Of a stretch of 36,088 bases of DNA, positions 21,859-31,380 are shown piece by piece. Numbering within the stretch: position 1 is the stretch's first letter; every line of letters starts with the position of its first letter. The position numbers were made by a program, and so were the translations under genes. The notes under the pieces are model-generated. The model was not told where the DNA came from. It was given only the letters and a program-made list of their open reading frames with translations, and did no database searches. Origin of the DNA: Owenia fusiformis (Eukaryota > Annelida > Polychaeta > Sabellida > Oweniidae). The stretch spans positions 1 through 36,088 of the forward strand of contig CAIIXF020000070.1 in NCBI GenBank assembly GCA_903813345.2, read 5' to 3'.

Positions 21859-22620
21859 TAAAGGCGACCAAGTTCACCTAAGTCCCACTAGAACAATGCT
21901 TGCTTATGTGGCCAACCACCAGACCACAACGTGTTCCATATGATAGCCCATATGGATGGCTAGTATAGAGCAGGAGGCACTTACTAGGCCGAACCCGACC
22001 TCAAACCGATATTCAAGCATGTTCTAGTCTCCCTTTGGCATTCCATTCCCATTCTTCAGTCCAATGGGTCATGTAGGGTAGCTAGGATTTGCATTAAAAT
22101 CTGATTGTTTTATCTTGACCCTTGGATGGGATTTCATGAAAAAAATGAAAAGATATCATGTTAGCATTTGTATTCAAATAAGACTATTTTATTTAAACAC
22201 TCGGATACAATTTCAAAAATGCACTTTCAAAATATTTTAGGGTTTACCTTAAATTAGCTACGCAATGTGGGGAGTAGATTAACTCTCAAATGGAGTTTTA
22301 TTTAATTGTTTTATTAAGATGTATACTAGGCAGGATTTGCTCTGTAATCAGCTCCTTGGCGGGATTTCGTTGAAAAAGAAATATCACAATTCATCGAGAT
22401 AGAAATAATTTGTCTAGAACCTTTGAAGATCCTGTTTTCAGTTTAACTTAAAAAAGTTTTGAAAAGGGTTTTACTGGTATACAGATTTGATATCACCATA
22501 ACCAACTACTTTCTATCAAAAGTGAAAATGTTTCAGATTCTAGCTTTCATGAATTTCAAATGGCAGCCATGACTTGTCTTTGCGAAATAAGCCTAAGCAA
22601 AATTGTAAATTATTGATGTT
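21859..22620. other. Retroelement 3' region and intron, no gene seen
   Basis: The first 200 bp are probably the 3' untranslated part of the retroelement. The next 550 bp contain two loosely similar segments (GGATTTGC...GGGATTTC at about 22090 and 22330), possibly a decayed tandem duplication. No ORF. Confidence 0.4.
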
Positions 22621-22626
22621 GCTTAC

Positions 22627-22677
22627 CTTATGTTGAATCTCTTTCTCTATTAGTTGTAGTTCCTCTGACAATCTGTC
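22627..22677 (-). CDS. Coiled-coil microexon 1 (17 codons)
   Basis: A 51-bp exon flanked by ATATTAATTTCAG and AAG|GTAAGC, phase 0 in and out, encoding DRLSEELQLIEKEIQHK. Leucine and isoleucine at heptad-like spacing among E, K, Q and R give a clear amphipathic coiled-coil segment. It is the first of five very short exons of the same style on this strand. In GBPs the end of the helical domain is a long coiled helix, so this fits the C-terminal extension. The intron on its 3' side is about 9 kb and holds the split retroelement and the 4.4-kb palindrome. Confidence 0.6.
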
Positions 22678-24360
22678 CTGAAATTAATATAAAGGATGAG
22701 TCAGCGAATTTTCATCCCTTGCATACATTTATTTGAGATATAGATAATATTATAGTCAAAGATGTATCTGATTATAATATACTCAGTATATTGAGTATTG
22801 ATGCTAATGATCCCCCCGCTGTGAATTAGATTGGATAACTTCATGACGTTAAAAATCATTATTTTCTATTCACCTTTCCATAAAGTCAACTCATGAATAT
22901 TATAATGAGCAGTTTAAAAATCTGTGACGTCAATGGTAGAAATTTTTCCCGCGAAAGAACAAATGCAATTGAGTTTACAGTACAAGTATTTTCAAAGCTC
23001 ACACCATGCCATGCCGTCGAGATGCCGGCTGCTCTACGCGTGCATCGCAACCGCTGCACGCCCGCTCTTCGTCTGTGCGACGAGCGCTCTTCGTGCTCAC
23101 AGCGACAGCGATTCTACTGCTTAGCTAGCGCTTAGCATGCGCTATACGACCGATGTAGTTATCAGATTGTAATTTATACATGTATGCACTGTACATATGC
23201 TTAGCGGTAGAATTCACAGTGAGCACGAAATGAAAGCAAGTTTGTTTAGATTGTAATTGAACTGGATGTTTTTATATCCATTATACTGTATGCGGTCGTA
23301 ATTAACCATTGGTTCACTAATATGCTCGATACTTTAAATGAATAAATTGGTAGTAAGTTTATCAGTTGAAAAAGCCATAATACACACAAACAACATGTAA
23401 CTGAATTCAAATTGTATATAATCCACGGTGTTTTCTTTTTTGGAAACACTCCGATAGGCATCGCCATCGGGATAGTTCTGCCGATCGGCAAAGTCATCGG
23501 GACGGCATTTCCGTCGGCACAGTGTACATCAATGCATTGTGCAACTTACCTGTACATCGGAGGATCCAAGAAAACATCGATAAACTCATAATAATATTTC
23601 TTGAGAGTTAGATTATGTTTTGAGCGGGTAAAAATTGTGTCCACTATTAAGTTATATTCTTGAAACAATTCAATAAATAAGTATACTTAGAACTAGTTTT
23701 TTTCAATAATAACTATTATTGCCGTTTTAAAAATGTAGAAATCCTTTTATAGAGCATTCTGTACCATAATTTATAAAATAATCTTTCAGACGGGCAAATC
23801 ACAATGAGGACAAATGTTTACATGAACGATCTTGTTTCCATTTCGTAAAAACAAAAATATTGAAGTACGATATTAGATCGGATATTAGCGTACCTCTGTG
23901 GAAAAGAATCAAAAGATACTCGCAGTATGATGATTTGTCATTTTAGAAATTCGTCAATTTGACTAAACTATCCCCCGGAACTAGCCTTTCAGGAAAAGCA
24001 AATGCGACAGATACATGTATCTAAAGAAAGTTACATTTTATTCTTGATTTCAGGGAATAATTGTAATGATAAACAGAAATTGCAATTATTATTGTTTTGC
24101 TCTAACATTCAATTATGATTCAACGCTTTCCCTCAATTTCTATCAGATCATCGATCCCAGACTTCAGCAAATATTCCAATCATATTTTGCGTTTTATCAA
24201 CTTTTCGAAAAGCTATACGCATATGATACTACAACTACTAACTGACAGTGGTTTATCGTAACTTTTTGCAAATATGGATGTTTATACTGCTTGTATCTTA
24301 TTCCAGGGAGTTTTATAGAGACAGGACTTCCTCTTCACAATGTAATTATATATTTTCTGT
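22678..24360. other. Intron with a GC-rich island, no gene seen
   Basis: Mostly AT-rich. Bases 23008-23150 are sharply GC-rich (CGCTGCACGCCCGCTCTTCG and similar, many CpG). A strong minus-strand donor (CAG|GTAAGT at 23551) lacks a convincing partner acceptor or a coding frame of family type. Confidence 0.45.
23008..23150. other. GC/CpG-rich island
   Basis: About 57% G+C by eye in a 35% background, with many CG dinucleotides and GAGCGCTCTTCG-type inverted bits. A similar patch lies at 32028-32216. Both are probably ends of a repeat family; a CpG-type regulatory element is the alternative. Confidence 0.35.
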
Positions 24361-24367
24361 TTTGTAG

Positions 24368-24451
24368 GTTCCCGTGGGTAAGATACCAACAAGAACAATA
24401 CGGCCCATCCTAAAGGGCACAGACCCGTCAGTGGCGTTCTTCAAGTTATAG
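24368..24451 (+). CDS. Possible plus-strand terminal exon (27 codons)
   Basis: After a good acceptor (TATTTTCTGTTTTGTAG) a frame reads VPVGKIPTRTIRPILKGTDP then SVAFFKL and TAG; the two other frames close sooner. Codon use (CCG, GCG, GTG, TTC) looks more gene-like than the surroundings. I do not recognise the protein. It would be antisense within an intron of the GBP-like gene, with no upstream partner exon or AATAAA found nearby. It could be an exon of a nested gene or a fragment inside a repeat. Confidence 0.3.
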   Translation, partial: VPVGKIPTRTIRPILKGTDPSVAFFKL

Positions 24452-24979
24452 CACATGGAGATATAGTTTGTGAATCTTGCCTACACAGCTGCTCGATACA
24501 AGTGCAAAATACAAAATAATAACCCTAATATAATATAGATAAATGTTTGGCATGCATTGTGTTTCTGTTTCATTGTTAAATTATTTGATAACTTATAATA
24601 AGCAGATAAGTTAGTTGCTTTTCAGGTATTAAGCGGCGATGTAGGACTGAAAACCAGCGTCACACATGTACATTTTCTCGGATATTCCTCCATAAGCAGA
24701 TATACTTTGTTTGCATGTTTTAATTTTGATTTGATTTGTTTTTTTTTTGAATTACACGAATTAGATAAAGTCTTTCAAATGTCACCAGTCTTTGGTGGTG
24801 AGATTTCATGTAGGAATTAGAATTAGATTAAGATTTATTACGATCTGTTTTGTTTGCATCGTTCATTGTATAACGTTGATAAAACACAAGGGCAGCATTG
24901 GAATTACAGAATTGTGCGATTCCCTACCTCCCATTCATAGATTTAGTCTCTTGCCATGGTATTCAAAATTATATTTGTT

Positions 24980-25330
24980 CTGTCATTCTGATTCCCGTGT
25001 CGGGACATTCTGATCTATCGGAGTCTCACTTTCTCTAACCCTTTGGTATTCCAAAGGATAAAACTTGCTGTGGATCACACAATGGTGTCGGGAGATTAAA
25101 CCAGTGAATGTTCTGATCGTCGCAACATTCGATACACCGAGAGATTTCACGGATTCATACATGCATACTGTACATGTATATTCAGCGCAGTATGCATGTA
25201 CATTCCATATATCCTTCCAATAATAAGTGCTGCATGTATAAACCTGTGAAACCTCTCGGTCCATCGGATGTTGTGACGATCGGAACATTTTACTGGTTAA
25301 ATCTCCCGATACTGGAAATAAGAATGACAG
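24980..25330. repeat. 351-bp hairpin element
   Basis: Outer ends CTGTCATTCTGATTCC and GGAAATAAGAATGACAG. Stronger inner arms of about 66 bp (25087-25152 against 25247-25312) contain GGGAGATTAAACCAGTGAAT and its complement. The loop carries CATACTGTACATGTATATTC. Foldback MITE. Confidence 0.7.
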
Positions 25331-27319
25331 GGGAAATCTGGGAAATCTTTTTCATACTTTGTCATTCCGTTCTTAATATATTGTATAATATAGGCTATTT
25401 GTATTCTGTTTTACGGGTTCCCATTGAAATTGGTTACAACACAGGCAATATATCGCAGGTTAAATAAGTGTTCAACAATTAAACACGGCGGTCTTCATTT
25501 TATAGTTCATGAAAATTGCCTCAAGTACAATGTCAAAATCTCATGATGATTTCTTCCGACCTATGTTTACTGACGAGAGAGGGGGTACGCAGTTGCTTGA
25601 AGAAAGCATAAACTATGAAAAATCCATAGTCCGATAATTAATTAATTGGCACGAATCTGTTAATTGTTTTTGTTATTGTTACTTGATTAGACGGATTTTC
25701 AGATATTATCTGCATTGAGATGGCTGATTATAAGGCATGAATATTTTTTCCAGTTATGTTAATTGTTATTTTATATGTTTGGAATATTTATTTATCCATC
25801 CATTTTTCATTTTGATATACTTTTCAAAGCTACTTTTGGTTTTATCTCTGTGTTTTATTTATAATAATTTTCAACAGAGTTAGGACTAGCCTACAAGGAA
25901 TTCCATATAGCCTATAATTGATTTTAATTTAATAAAGTTTGCTGATAATTGATTTAAGTGTAGAAATGGTAACGCTCCCGAAGAGTGCATGTGTGCCTGG
26001 CAGGATCGCCAATAGAATTGCATGCTTCGTTTTGTTTTGATAGTTAGTTTAGAACTTTTGCCACATGAAGTATTCAATCCATATACGCAAACGTGCGTGT
26101 ACTTTGAAGGGCTTTGAAGTCTCTGGTAACATTAAATTTTAGGGTTTCGAAGCCATTTCCACCTCCTCCGGTATTCTTTCTGTGGGAGAGGTTTTTCAAA
26201 AATAATTATAAACTTTTGAGACCTTTGGGGGTATACGCTAGATCAGGTCACATATCCTTATATATTTAGTTTTTTTCCTGAAGGATTAGAAAATAAAAAT
26301 TCAAACATAGAGAGGCAAAGACGTGAAAGTGTGGGAAGTTTTAATATTTAATTTATGCTTTTCTTTCATTCAAATGGCAACCCTCGAATATAATTGCAAT
26401 TGACCTCCATTGCATTTGAAGGGGGAGGGGGTTCAATCATCGCCTTTCTCCAAAGTTTATTTAAAATCGTGCAGTTTTTCATGATTCTGAGCTCTTTTAA
26501 CTTAAGTGATGACCAATGTTGTTTAATGTGGACCCCCTGCCCCAATCACTGGAAATGGCTACGGGCCTGAAATGGCAAATATTGTCATTGATTTCTCGAA
26601 AGCTCATAATACACCCAATCCACAAGGTGGGTCTGAAGGTGAAAACCAAGACGATCTCTGTAATCAAAGGCTGAGACGATATTTTCTATAATCAGAGTCC
26701 TAGACGACTTCTGCTGTAACCAGAGTCCTGGGCTTTTAGACTTTCTCATAATTAAAGTAGCCAAACATCCGCTGAACAGGGAAATTGATGGATTAATGAA
26801 TAATCTTTTGTTTGTTATTTTAATTATAATTATTGTTTTGACAAATATAAAACGTTTGTTTCCGATTATAATACAAGTGTATGTATCAAATCCATCATGT
26901 GAAGCAATCCCTAAAAGCAGAACAAGACAGCCACAATAACCACCTTGTTCTAAGGGTATAACTTCTAGTTTAGAAGTCTTATATTTTACTATATGACTTG
27001 GGCAATAGCGGGCCATAGGGCAGTGACCAGTCGTAGTGGTATTCCAAAATGAATATCAACATTCAGCATTGAACAAACTGAAACTAAACCTTTTTGAAAA
27101 ATTCCAAGGGTCACATTTAACAATGAAAACTTTCGCCCAAAAGCACGTGTTCACTGCTCAAAATGTAGCAAAACTGACTATGGGCCTGAATCTCATCCCC
27201 CCCATTTAGTTCCATCACTGACATTCATTTATATCATAATTTTATATATTTAGTATTATTGAGAATGTAAGCTGGACAGTCATATAATAAAACAAATATT
27301 TCGTTTATTTTATTTATCT
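25331..27319. other. Intron sequence, no supported gene
   Basis: Contains a solo transposon end (GGCTACGGGCCTG at 26557-26569) and a 143-codon minus-strand frame (26585-27016) with no recognisable domain and a composition like its AT-rich surroundings. I do not call it a gene. Confidence 0.4.
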
Positions 27320-27345
27320 CAGGCCCGTAGCCAGGATTTGCCAGG
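27320..27345 (+). mobile_element. Solo end of the GGCCCGTAGCCAGG family
   Basis: CAGGCCCGTAGCCAGGATTT, same family as the MITE at 27696. An opposite-facing end lies at 26569. Neither has an obvious partner. Confidence 0.5.
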
Positions 27346-27695
27346 GGGGATTCGTGGAATACTAGTACATGTGGTATCACTTTTGAAAGATGTACAAGTA
27401 TTCACCACAATAGAGTGAAATATTTGCTAAATAATCATAAGAAATAAACATCTGCAGCGGCAGCAGTGCAACATCTTTATATTAAAATTAATAAAAAGAG
27501 CATGCTATAAACTGTAACTATATATAAGCTTATATTATGTAACATGCAAAAACAATAATTCTATTTCAATATTGCTAATATAGAGCTTTTTGCCTTCGAA
27601 ATTGTCACGATTGCCGCCACCTGTAATAAAACAATAGAGAGGTTAAGCTACACGTTCTTTAGGTGAACGCGTAAAACTTATTTTTCCCTGGGGTA

Positions 27696-27881
27696 CAGGC
27701 CCGTAGCGAGGGGGGTTCGATGGGTTCGGGCGACCCCCCCTGGCCAAAAATTTTCTCAAAATTTTGCAGTTTTCTGAGCATTTTTAAGTGATTTTGGCCA
27801 TTTTTGGACCAAAATTGTCACAAGTGAACCCCCCCTGGAATTTATCAAAAAGTGAACTGGCAAATCCTGGCTACGGGTCTG
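27696..27881. mobile_element. 186-bp MITE, GGGTA target duplication
   Basis: Left end CAGGCCCGTAGCGAGG, right end (minus strand) CAGACCCGTAGCCAGGATTT. GGGTA directly abuts both ends (27691-27695 and 27882-27886). Inside are two CCCCCCCTGG stretches. It is non-autonomous, with no ORF. Confidence 0.6.
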
Positions 27882-28253
27882 GGGTATATCTCTCAAAGTT
27901 GTCTTTAAATTTGACTAGTTTAGTATAAAGATCTTAGGTAAGTTGTTATTATTATAAACCGTTGGATGGGGGAAAATTTTGCTTAGGGTCACAATATTAC
28001 ACGTTCAGGTTTTGCTAAATGCATGTAGCTGAATCTCTCTTAATACATATCTGAAAGATAACGCAAACCCTTCATTATTAACTTTCAAATATAAACAATG
28101 AAACAAGTAACTGAAAATTAACATGAACGCCAAGTAACCCACTGACTCTTGGGATTCGAAAGTCAGTTGTGGTTGCAAATGGTCGAATGCATTCATTGAA
28201 TTAATTATAACTAGGTAAATATTTTCAGAACTGCGTCGAATTCCACAATGCAT

Positions 28254-28338
28254 TTACTCCTGTCTGTAGTGAAGGCTTGCACCAACCCCTTCGGCCTCGC
28301 CTCTCTTCCTGCTATCCCTCTCGTAGCATCCCACTATC
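28254..28338 (-). CDS. Candidate exon with RDSRK...EAE motif and in-frame stop
   Basis: After acceptor ATTCATTTCAG the sequence reads one base then 27 codons to TAA. It contains CYERDSRKRGEAEGVGASL. Joined to the AG left by the 29476 exon it keeps frame. The block resembles the GBP motif YxxDPRKGxKAEEVLxxFL, with P changed to S, G to R and VL to VG, so it is either divergent or eroded. No convincing GT donor follows; the nearest are weak (G|GTGCAA). Without one the protein ends here. The same frame continues open for another 82 codons immediately after the TAA (an ATG follows the stop directly) and includes a hydrophobic stretch around YLAFMLIFSYLFHCLYL. I take that as probably chance, but it is noted. 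This may be a terminal exon of a short isoform, or a decayed internal exon. Confidence 0.35.
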
Positions 28339-29475
28339 CTGAAATGAATATTATATTAAACAGACGAATTTCATGTACATTGTATTAATTGATGCATCAT
28401 AATTATTCAATTGTATGATGAATTAAATATTATTTACAATTATTTTGAATACCAAACAAAACTCTTTTATGTCATTCTGATACTCTTGGTATCTTTCTTT
28501 TTCACCTGAAACATGCTGAGCAGACATGAGATGCCATGGTTTATCATGATGCTTTTATATAGGCTATTAATTATAGTTCTCTTTGCAATATAAAACTGGT
28601 ATGTTTATGCAAAACCCAATTGGACTGATATAAAGGGGTATCGTTTCTTTATGGGGACTAGAGAAAGGCCGACATACTCATTGCTTCCAGTTCCAACCCA
28701 AAACTTAAAATAGGAAGTTATCAAGATCCAAAAACACGATCGCTTCTTAAACAATACGCTTGTAAAATCCCGGCGATCAAATGCAATCAAACTTTCGCAA
28801 TCAGGTGCCTAATTAGTCTTTTGATCTCCGAAGTTTTACTGGACTTTTCAATGAACTCGTGAGAAGCAAACACAATCATTACAAACTCAAATAAACATGT
28901 TTCTAGTAAATTTGAAATAGAGTAAAACCCAGGGAAAAAGATCGCGTGGTAATTTGATTATTTCATAGGAATTTGGCATATTTCAATTTTGGAATAGCAA
29001 AAGTCTGTCTCGGAAGAATTTACCAAGCATTCCCTACTTCGATGCGTTTTTATTGCGAGGGCCGTTTAGCGCCGATACGACCTCATTAAGTGTGCTTTAT
29101 TCGTTTTATTAATATAAATGTTATGAAATGTGTAGTTCACAAGTGACACTTTAATCAATTATTTTTAGGTTTACAATGCATATTTGGCTTTTCCCTCTAA
29201 AAGTTTAAAACTCATCTTTATACTTTTCTTGATTCAATAAAATTAACATTGGATCCCAGACAGTTATCAAATTCTCAGACATTTGATTAATATAGATATT
29301 TGTACTTCCTTTGATCAGTGGCTGGTGTGACTGGAATTCGAATTTAATCTGTTTCATTTTTATGTAAATTGAAAGGAATAAAGTTTTATTTTAAATGTTT
29401 TAACAATATTAACGTTTGGCGTGCAGCGCAACTTCATACACAATCAAAGAATAGAATACAGGTATAAGAACATAC
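28339..29475. other. Intron sequence, no gene seen
   Basis: AT-rich. A 61-codon minus-strand frame at 28605-28790 is not supported by splice sites or motifs. Confidence 0.45.
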
Positions 29476-29574
29476 CTTTCATTTTCAAGTTCGAGAAATT
29501 TCCCCATTATAAATTCAAAATACGGTCCTTGGCAGAAATGGTCTTGCAACAAACCTGTATGTGCCCGTTTTTCA
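29476..29574 (-). CDS. Candidate exon: continuation of GBP helical region
   Basis: A 99-bp exon: one base, 32 codons and AG, with acceptor TTATTAGTTACAG|T and donor GAAAG|GTATGT. The translation contains HTGLLQDHFCQG and then PYFEFIMGKFLELENE. A leucine pair, an aromatic-glycine stretch and a YxxFxxxxxxL helix in this order fit the GBP segment just after the first helical bundle, where family members have LLQ, then a (G)Y motif and a helix leading to a conserved Y..xPRKG block. It is symmetric (phase 2 in, phase 2 out), so it can be added or skipped without a frame change. It lies only about 360 bp beyond the alternative terminal exon 29937-30258, which has the same entry phase, so the two could be mutually exclusive. 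Confidence 0.5.
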
Positions 29575-29659
29575 CTGTAACTAATAAATAAATTAAGTAC
29601 TGAATATAAAATACGATTCTGAATAAAAACTTTAGAACGTGGTTTGCGTTATTCAATTA

Positions 29660-29665
29660 TTTATT
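29660..29665 (-). terminator. Poly(A) signal AATAAA
   Basis: AATAAA on the minus strand, about 270 bp after the stop of the 29937-30258 exon, consistent with that exon being terminal. This stretch is AT-rich, so chance occurrence is possible. Confidence 0.3.
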
Positions 29666-29936
29666 TAAACGAACGCTCTCGTCTTTTGAACTTTATAAAG
29701 AGTAAATCCGATCTGAGATTTGAAATCGGGAATAAAAGATACATACATACATAATAACAAAAGATATACGTTCCCAAATAAAAAAAAATAGGAAAAGAAT
29801 CTAGATTACAATACAATAAACAATATCAAGTTTAAAATCCGACAATACGCTCCGGCCGTAAACGTTTCTGAATTTAATAACAACGTATATTTGACTGTGT
29901 AATTATATCCATTGATGTTGTAAACTATACTACGGT

Positions 29937-30258
29937 TTAAGCAGAATTTTCTACTTGGATAATTCCTGCCTCGATAGTGTAGGGATCGCTCACATCAGGT
30001 TGGCCATCATAAGGGGGGGGGGGGGTTTCACATAAGTCAGAGAGTGTGTCAAAGGACACTCTTCTTGTCTCACTGACCTTGTAAAATTGTTCTATAGCTG
30101 CGTTCCCAATGCGGGTGTCTGAAAATATTTCATCTGATGGAGAAGTTGTTCTTGTTCTGGGAGTTTCATTTATTTTAAAATGGTTCAAGATAAGGTCGAG
30201 TTTCCTGCTGTTCTCTTCTACGGTCTTCTGGAGTTGTATTTGCATATTATAGATTTCA
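29937..30258 (-). CDS. Alternative terminal exon with PPPPY tail
   Basis: Open from acceptor GCTATTCCAG to TAA: one base then 106 codons. The start is coiled-coil-like (MQIQLQKTVEENSRKLDLIL). The rest is acidic, Ser/Thr/Pro-rich and probably disordered, with TPPPPYDGQPDV containing a PPPPY (PPxY) motif of the kind bound by WW domains. The entry phase equals that of the 29574 exon, so splicing into this exon instead would end the protein with this tail. An AATAAA lies about 270 bp downstream. Oddities: the proline run is coded by 13 consecutive C, prone to frameshift, and the acceptor lies in a 23-bp sequence repeated at 30795-30817, so the splice site may come from a mobile element. It could also be the end of an unrelated gene. 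Confidence 0.45.
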
Positions 30259-31020
30259 CTGGAATAGCGTACCCAATGTTAAAGGCCGGCCATAAACCAA
30301 AACGCAATATGAGAACATAAATAATTTTTCATTTTCATACAACTGAAGGGATAATAAATGCTTTAATATAAAGTAAACGTATTTATAAATGTATTTTAAG
30401 CGTAAAATCAAAGCACAACCATTTACTAAAAAGAAAAAATGTCATACTGGGACTCGAACCCGGACCATCCGCGTGGCAGACGAGGATCTCCAAACTTCGA
30501 CACCTCAACATCAGTTATTACCACGAGCAATTTAACAGTACCATATAATAAAAAACAACATATATTAAAGGTGCAACAATGAGTTCAAAGCGGCCATTCA
30601 ATGATCATGGACCATTTATTAAAGTTTGGATTGCCCGCCCTATTTTCCCCATTTTTTAATTTTTGTATAATCTCTCATTAGGCCTATAGCTCAAAATATC
30701 ACTAGGGACCAAGGGAAAACCCTAGAATTGTACGTGTCATGGAATAGGCTGTTCAGAATGTCAGCCGCTTGCCGTCGGGAGACCGCTTCGCTCACTGGAA
30801 TAGCGTACCCAATGCTAATAATAGCCTAGTATCATTGCTAGAAACCGTGTGATTTCATTGGTCGATTCAGTACCATGTGATCAAAAATACCATAACATAA
30901 ATTAAAGCTCTTTTTAGATTTTAAAAGACGTATTGCCGGGCGTATTTTCCGCCCGGGAATTCTGACAACTGTACTGGACGAAAACATCGGGAGACCGCTC
31001 CGCCCACTGTCTGAAGCCGT
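30256..31020. repeat. Repeat cluster with 23-bp direct repeats
   Basis: TCACTGGAATAGCGTACCCA followed by ATG occurs at 30256-30278 and again at 30795-30817. CGGGAGACCGCTTCGCTCAC at 30776 has a near copy at 30988 (CGGGAGACCGCTCCGCCCAC). The tRNA-derived pseudogene lies between the first pair. This suggests a composite SINE-like repeat, with the acceptor of the PPPPY exon formed by its edge. Confidence 0.45.
30439..30510 (-). pseudogene. tRNA-Gly(GCC)-like pseudogene or SINE head
   Basis: 72 nt fold as a tRNA: acceptor TGTTGAG with TATGACA (6 of 7 pairs counting G-U), T-arm CCGGG-TTCGAGT-CCCAG (one mismatch), anticodon arm CTCGT-CTGCCAC-GCGGA with GCC anticodon (one mismatch). The TGCCACGCGG stretch equals animal tRNA-Gly(GCC), and GGTTCGAGTCC is a good B box. 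Position 8 is G rather than U, and the D-arm is poor. A T6 run follows as a possible Pol III stop. Mismatches and the repeat context argue for a pseudogene or a tRNA-derived SINE. Confidence 0.55.
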
Positions 31021-31323
31021 TTTTGCTATAAATCAAGCCACTGTGATCTACACGACCTGTGATTTAAATACATGTTAGTAAAGTGATCATCAAAATGAAT
31101 GTCCCTGCTTGCTTTTAAGAATAAGTTTTCATGCGTTACTGTATAGGCCTATACAAATTGAACGGGGGGAATACTGTAATGTGTCTTAAGACATGATAAT
31201 AATATGTTACTTCATTTTATTTCATATATCATTACTCCAAATTTTCCCATTTCACTCTTCAGAGTTAATGAGTTCCTTTTTAAAATATACGAATTCGTGA
31301 ATTTGTTCCATCGTATGTATTAC

Positions 31324-31380
31324 CTCTCTTCCCCGTTCACGGCAACCGCATTCGTATGGTACGTGTACATGTACATTAAA
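31324..31380 (-). CDS. Candidate small exon of the GBP-like gene
   Basis: A 57-bp stretch between a good acceptor (pyrimidine-rich, ending CTTGTTAG) and a good donor (GAGAG|GTAATAC). Two frames are open. Read as one base plus 18 codons plus AG, it ends VAVNGEER and would join the next exon (T|GAAAAACGG) as NGEERSEKR. This resembles the GBP motif in which Asn and Ser precede a basic residue and a leucine pair (NxExxSxxRxxxLLQ). That phase equals the phase of the exons at 29574 and 30258, but not of the 35469 exon, which ends in phase 0, so a linking exon would be needed. Read in phase 0 it gives FNVHVHVPYECGCRERGRE, which has no family signal. Support is only splice sites plus a weak motif. 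Confidence 0.3.

Noticed and set aside
23551-23600. Perfect donor CAG|GTAAGT with upstream frame ending DVFLDPPMYR
   Set aside because: No convincing acceptor or family resemblance; the length is not compatible with the neighbouring phase-0 exons.
26585-27016. 143-codon minus-strand ORF, the second longest open frame
   Set aside because: No recognisable domain, hydrophobic AT-driven composition, no good splice sites, and tandem-like GTCCTAGACGAC/GTCCTGGGC bits suggest repeat DNA.
27530-27621. Possible terminal exon after TTTTATTACAG reading GGNRDNFEGKKLYISN
   Set aside because: Three frames compete, with no motif and no poly(A) signal; likely chance.
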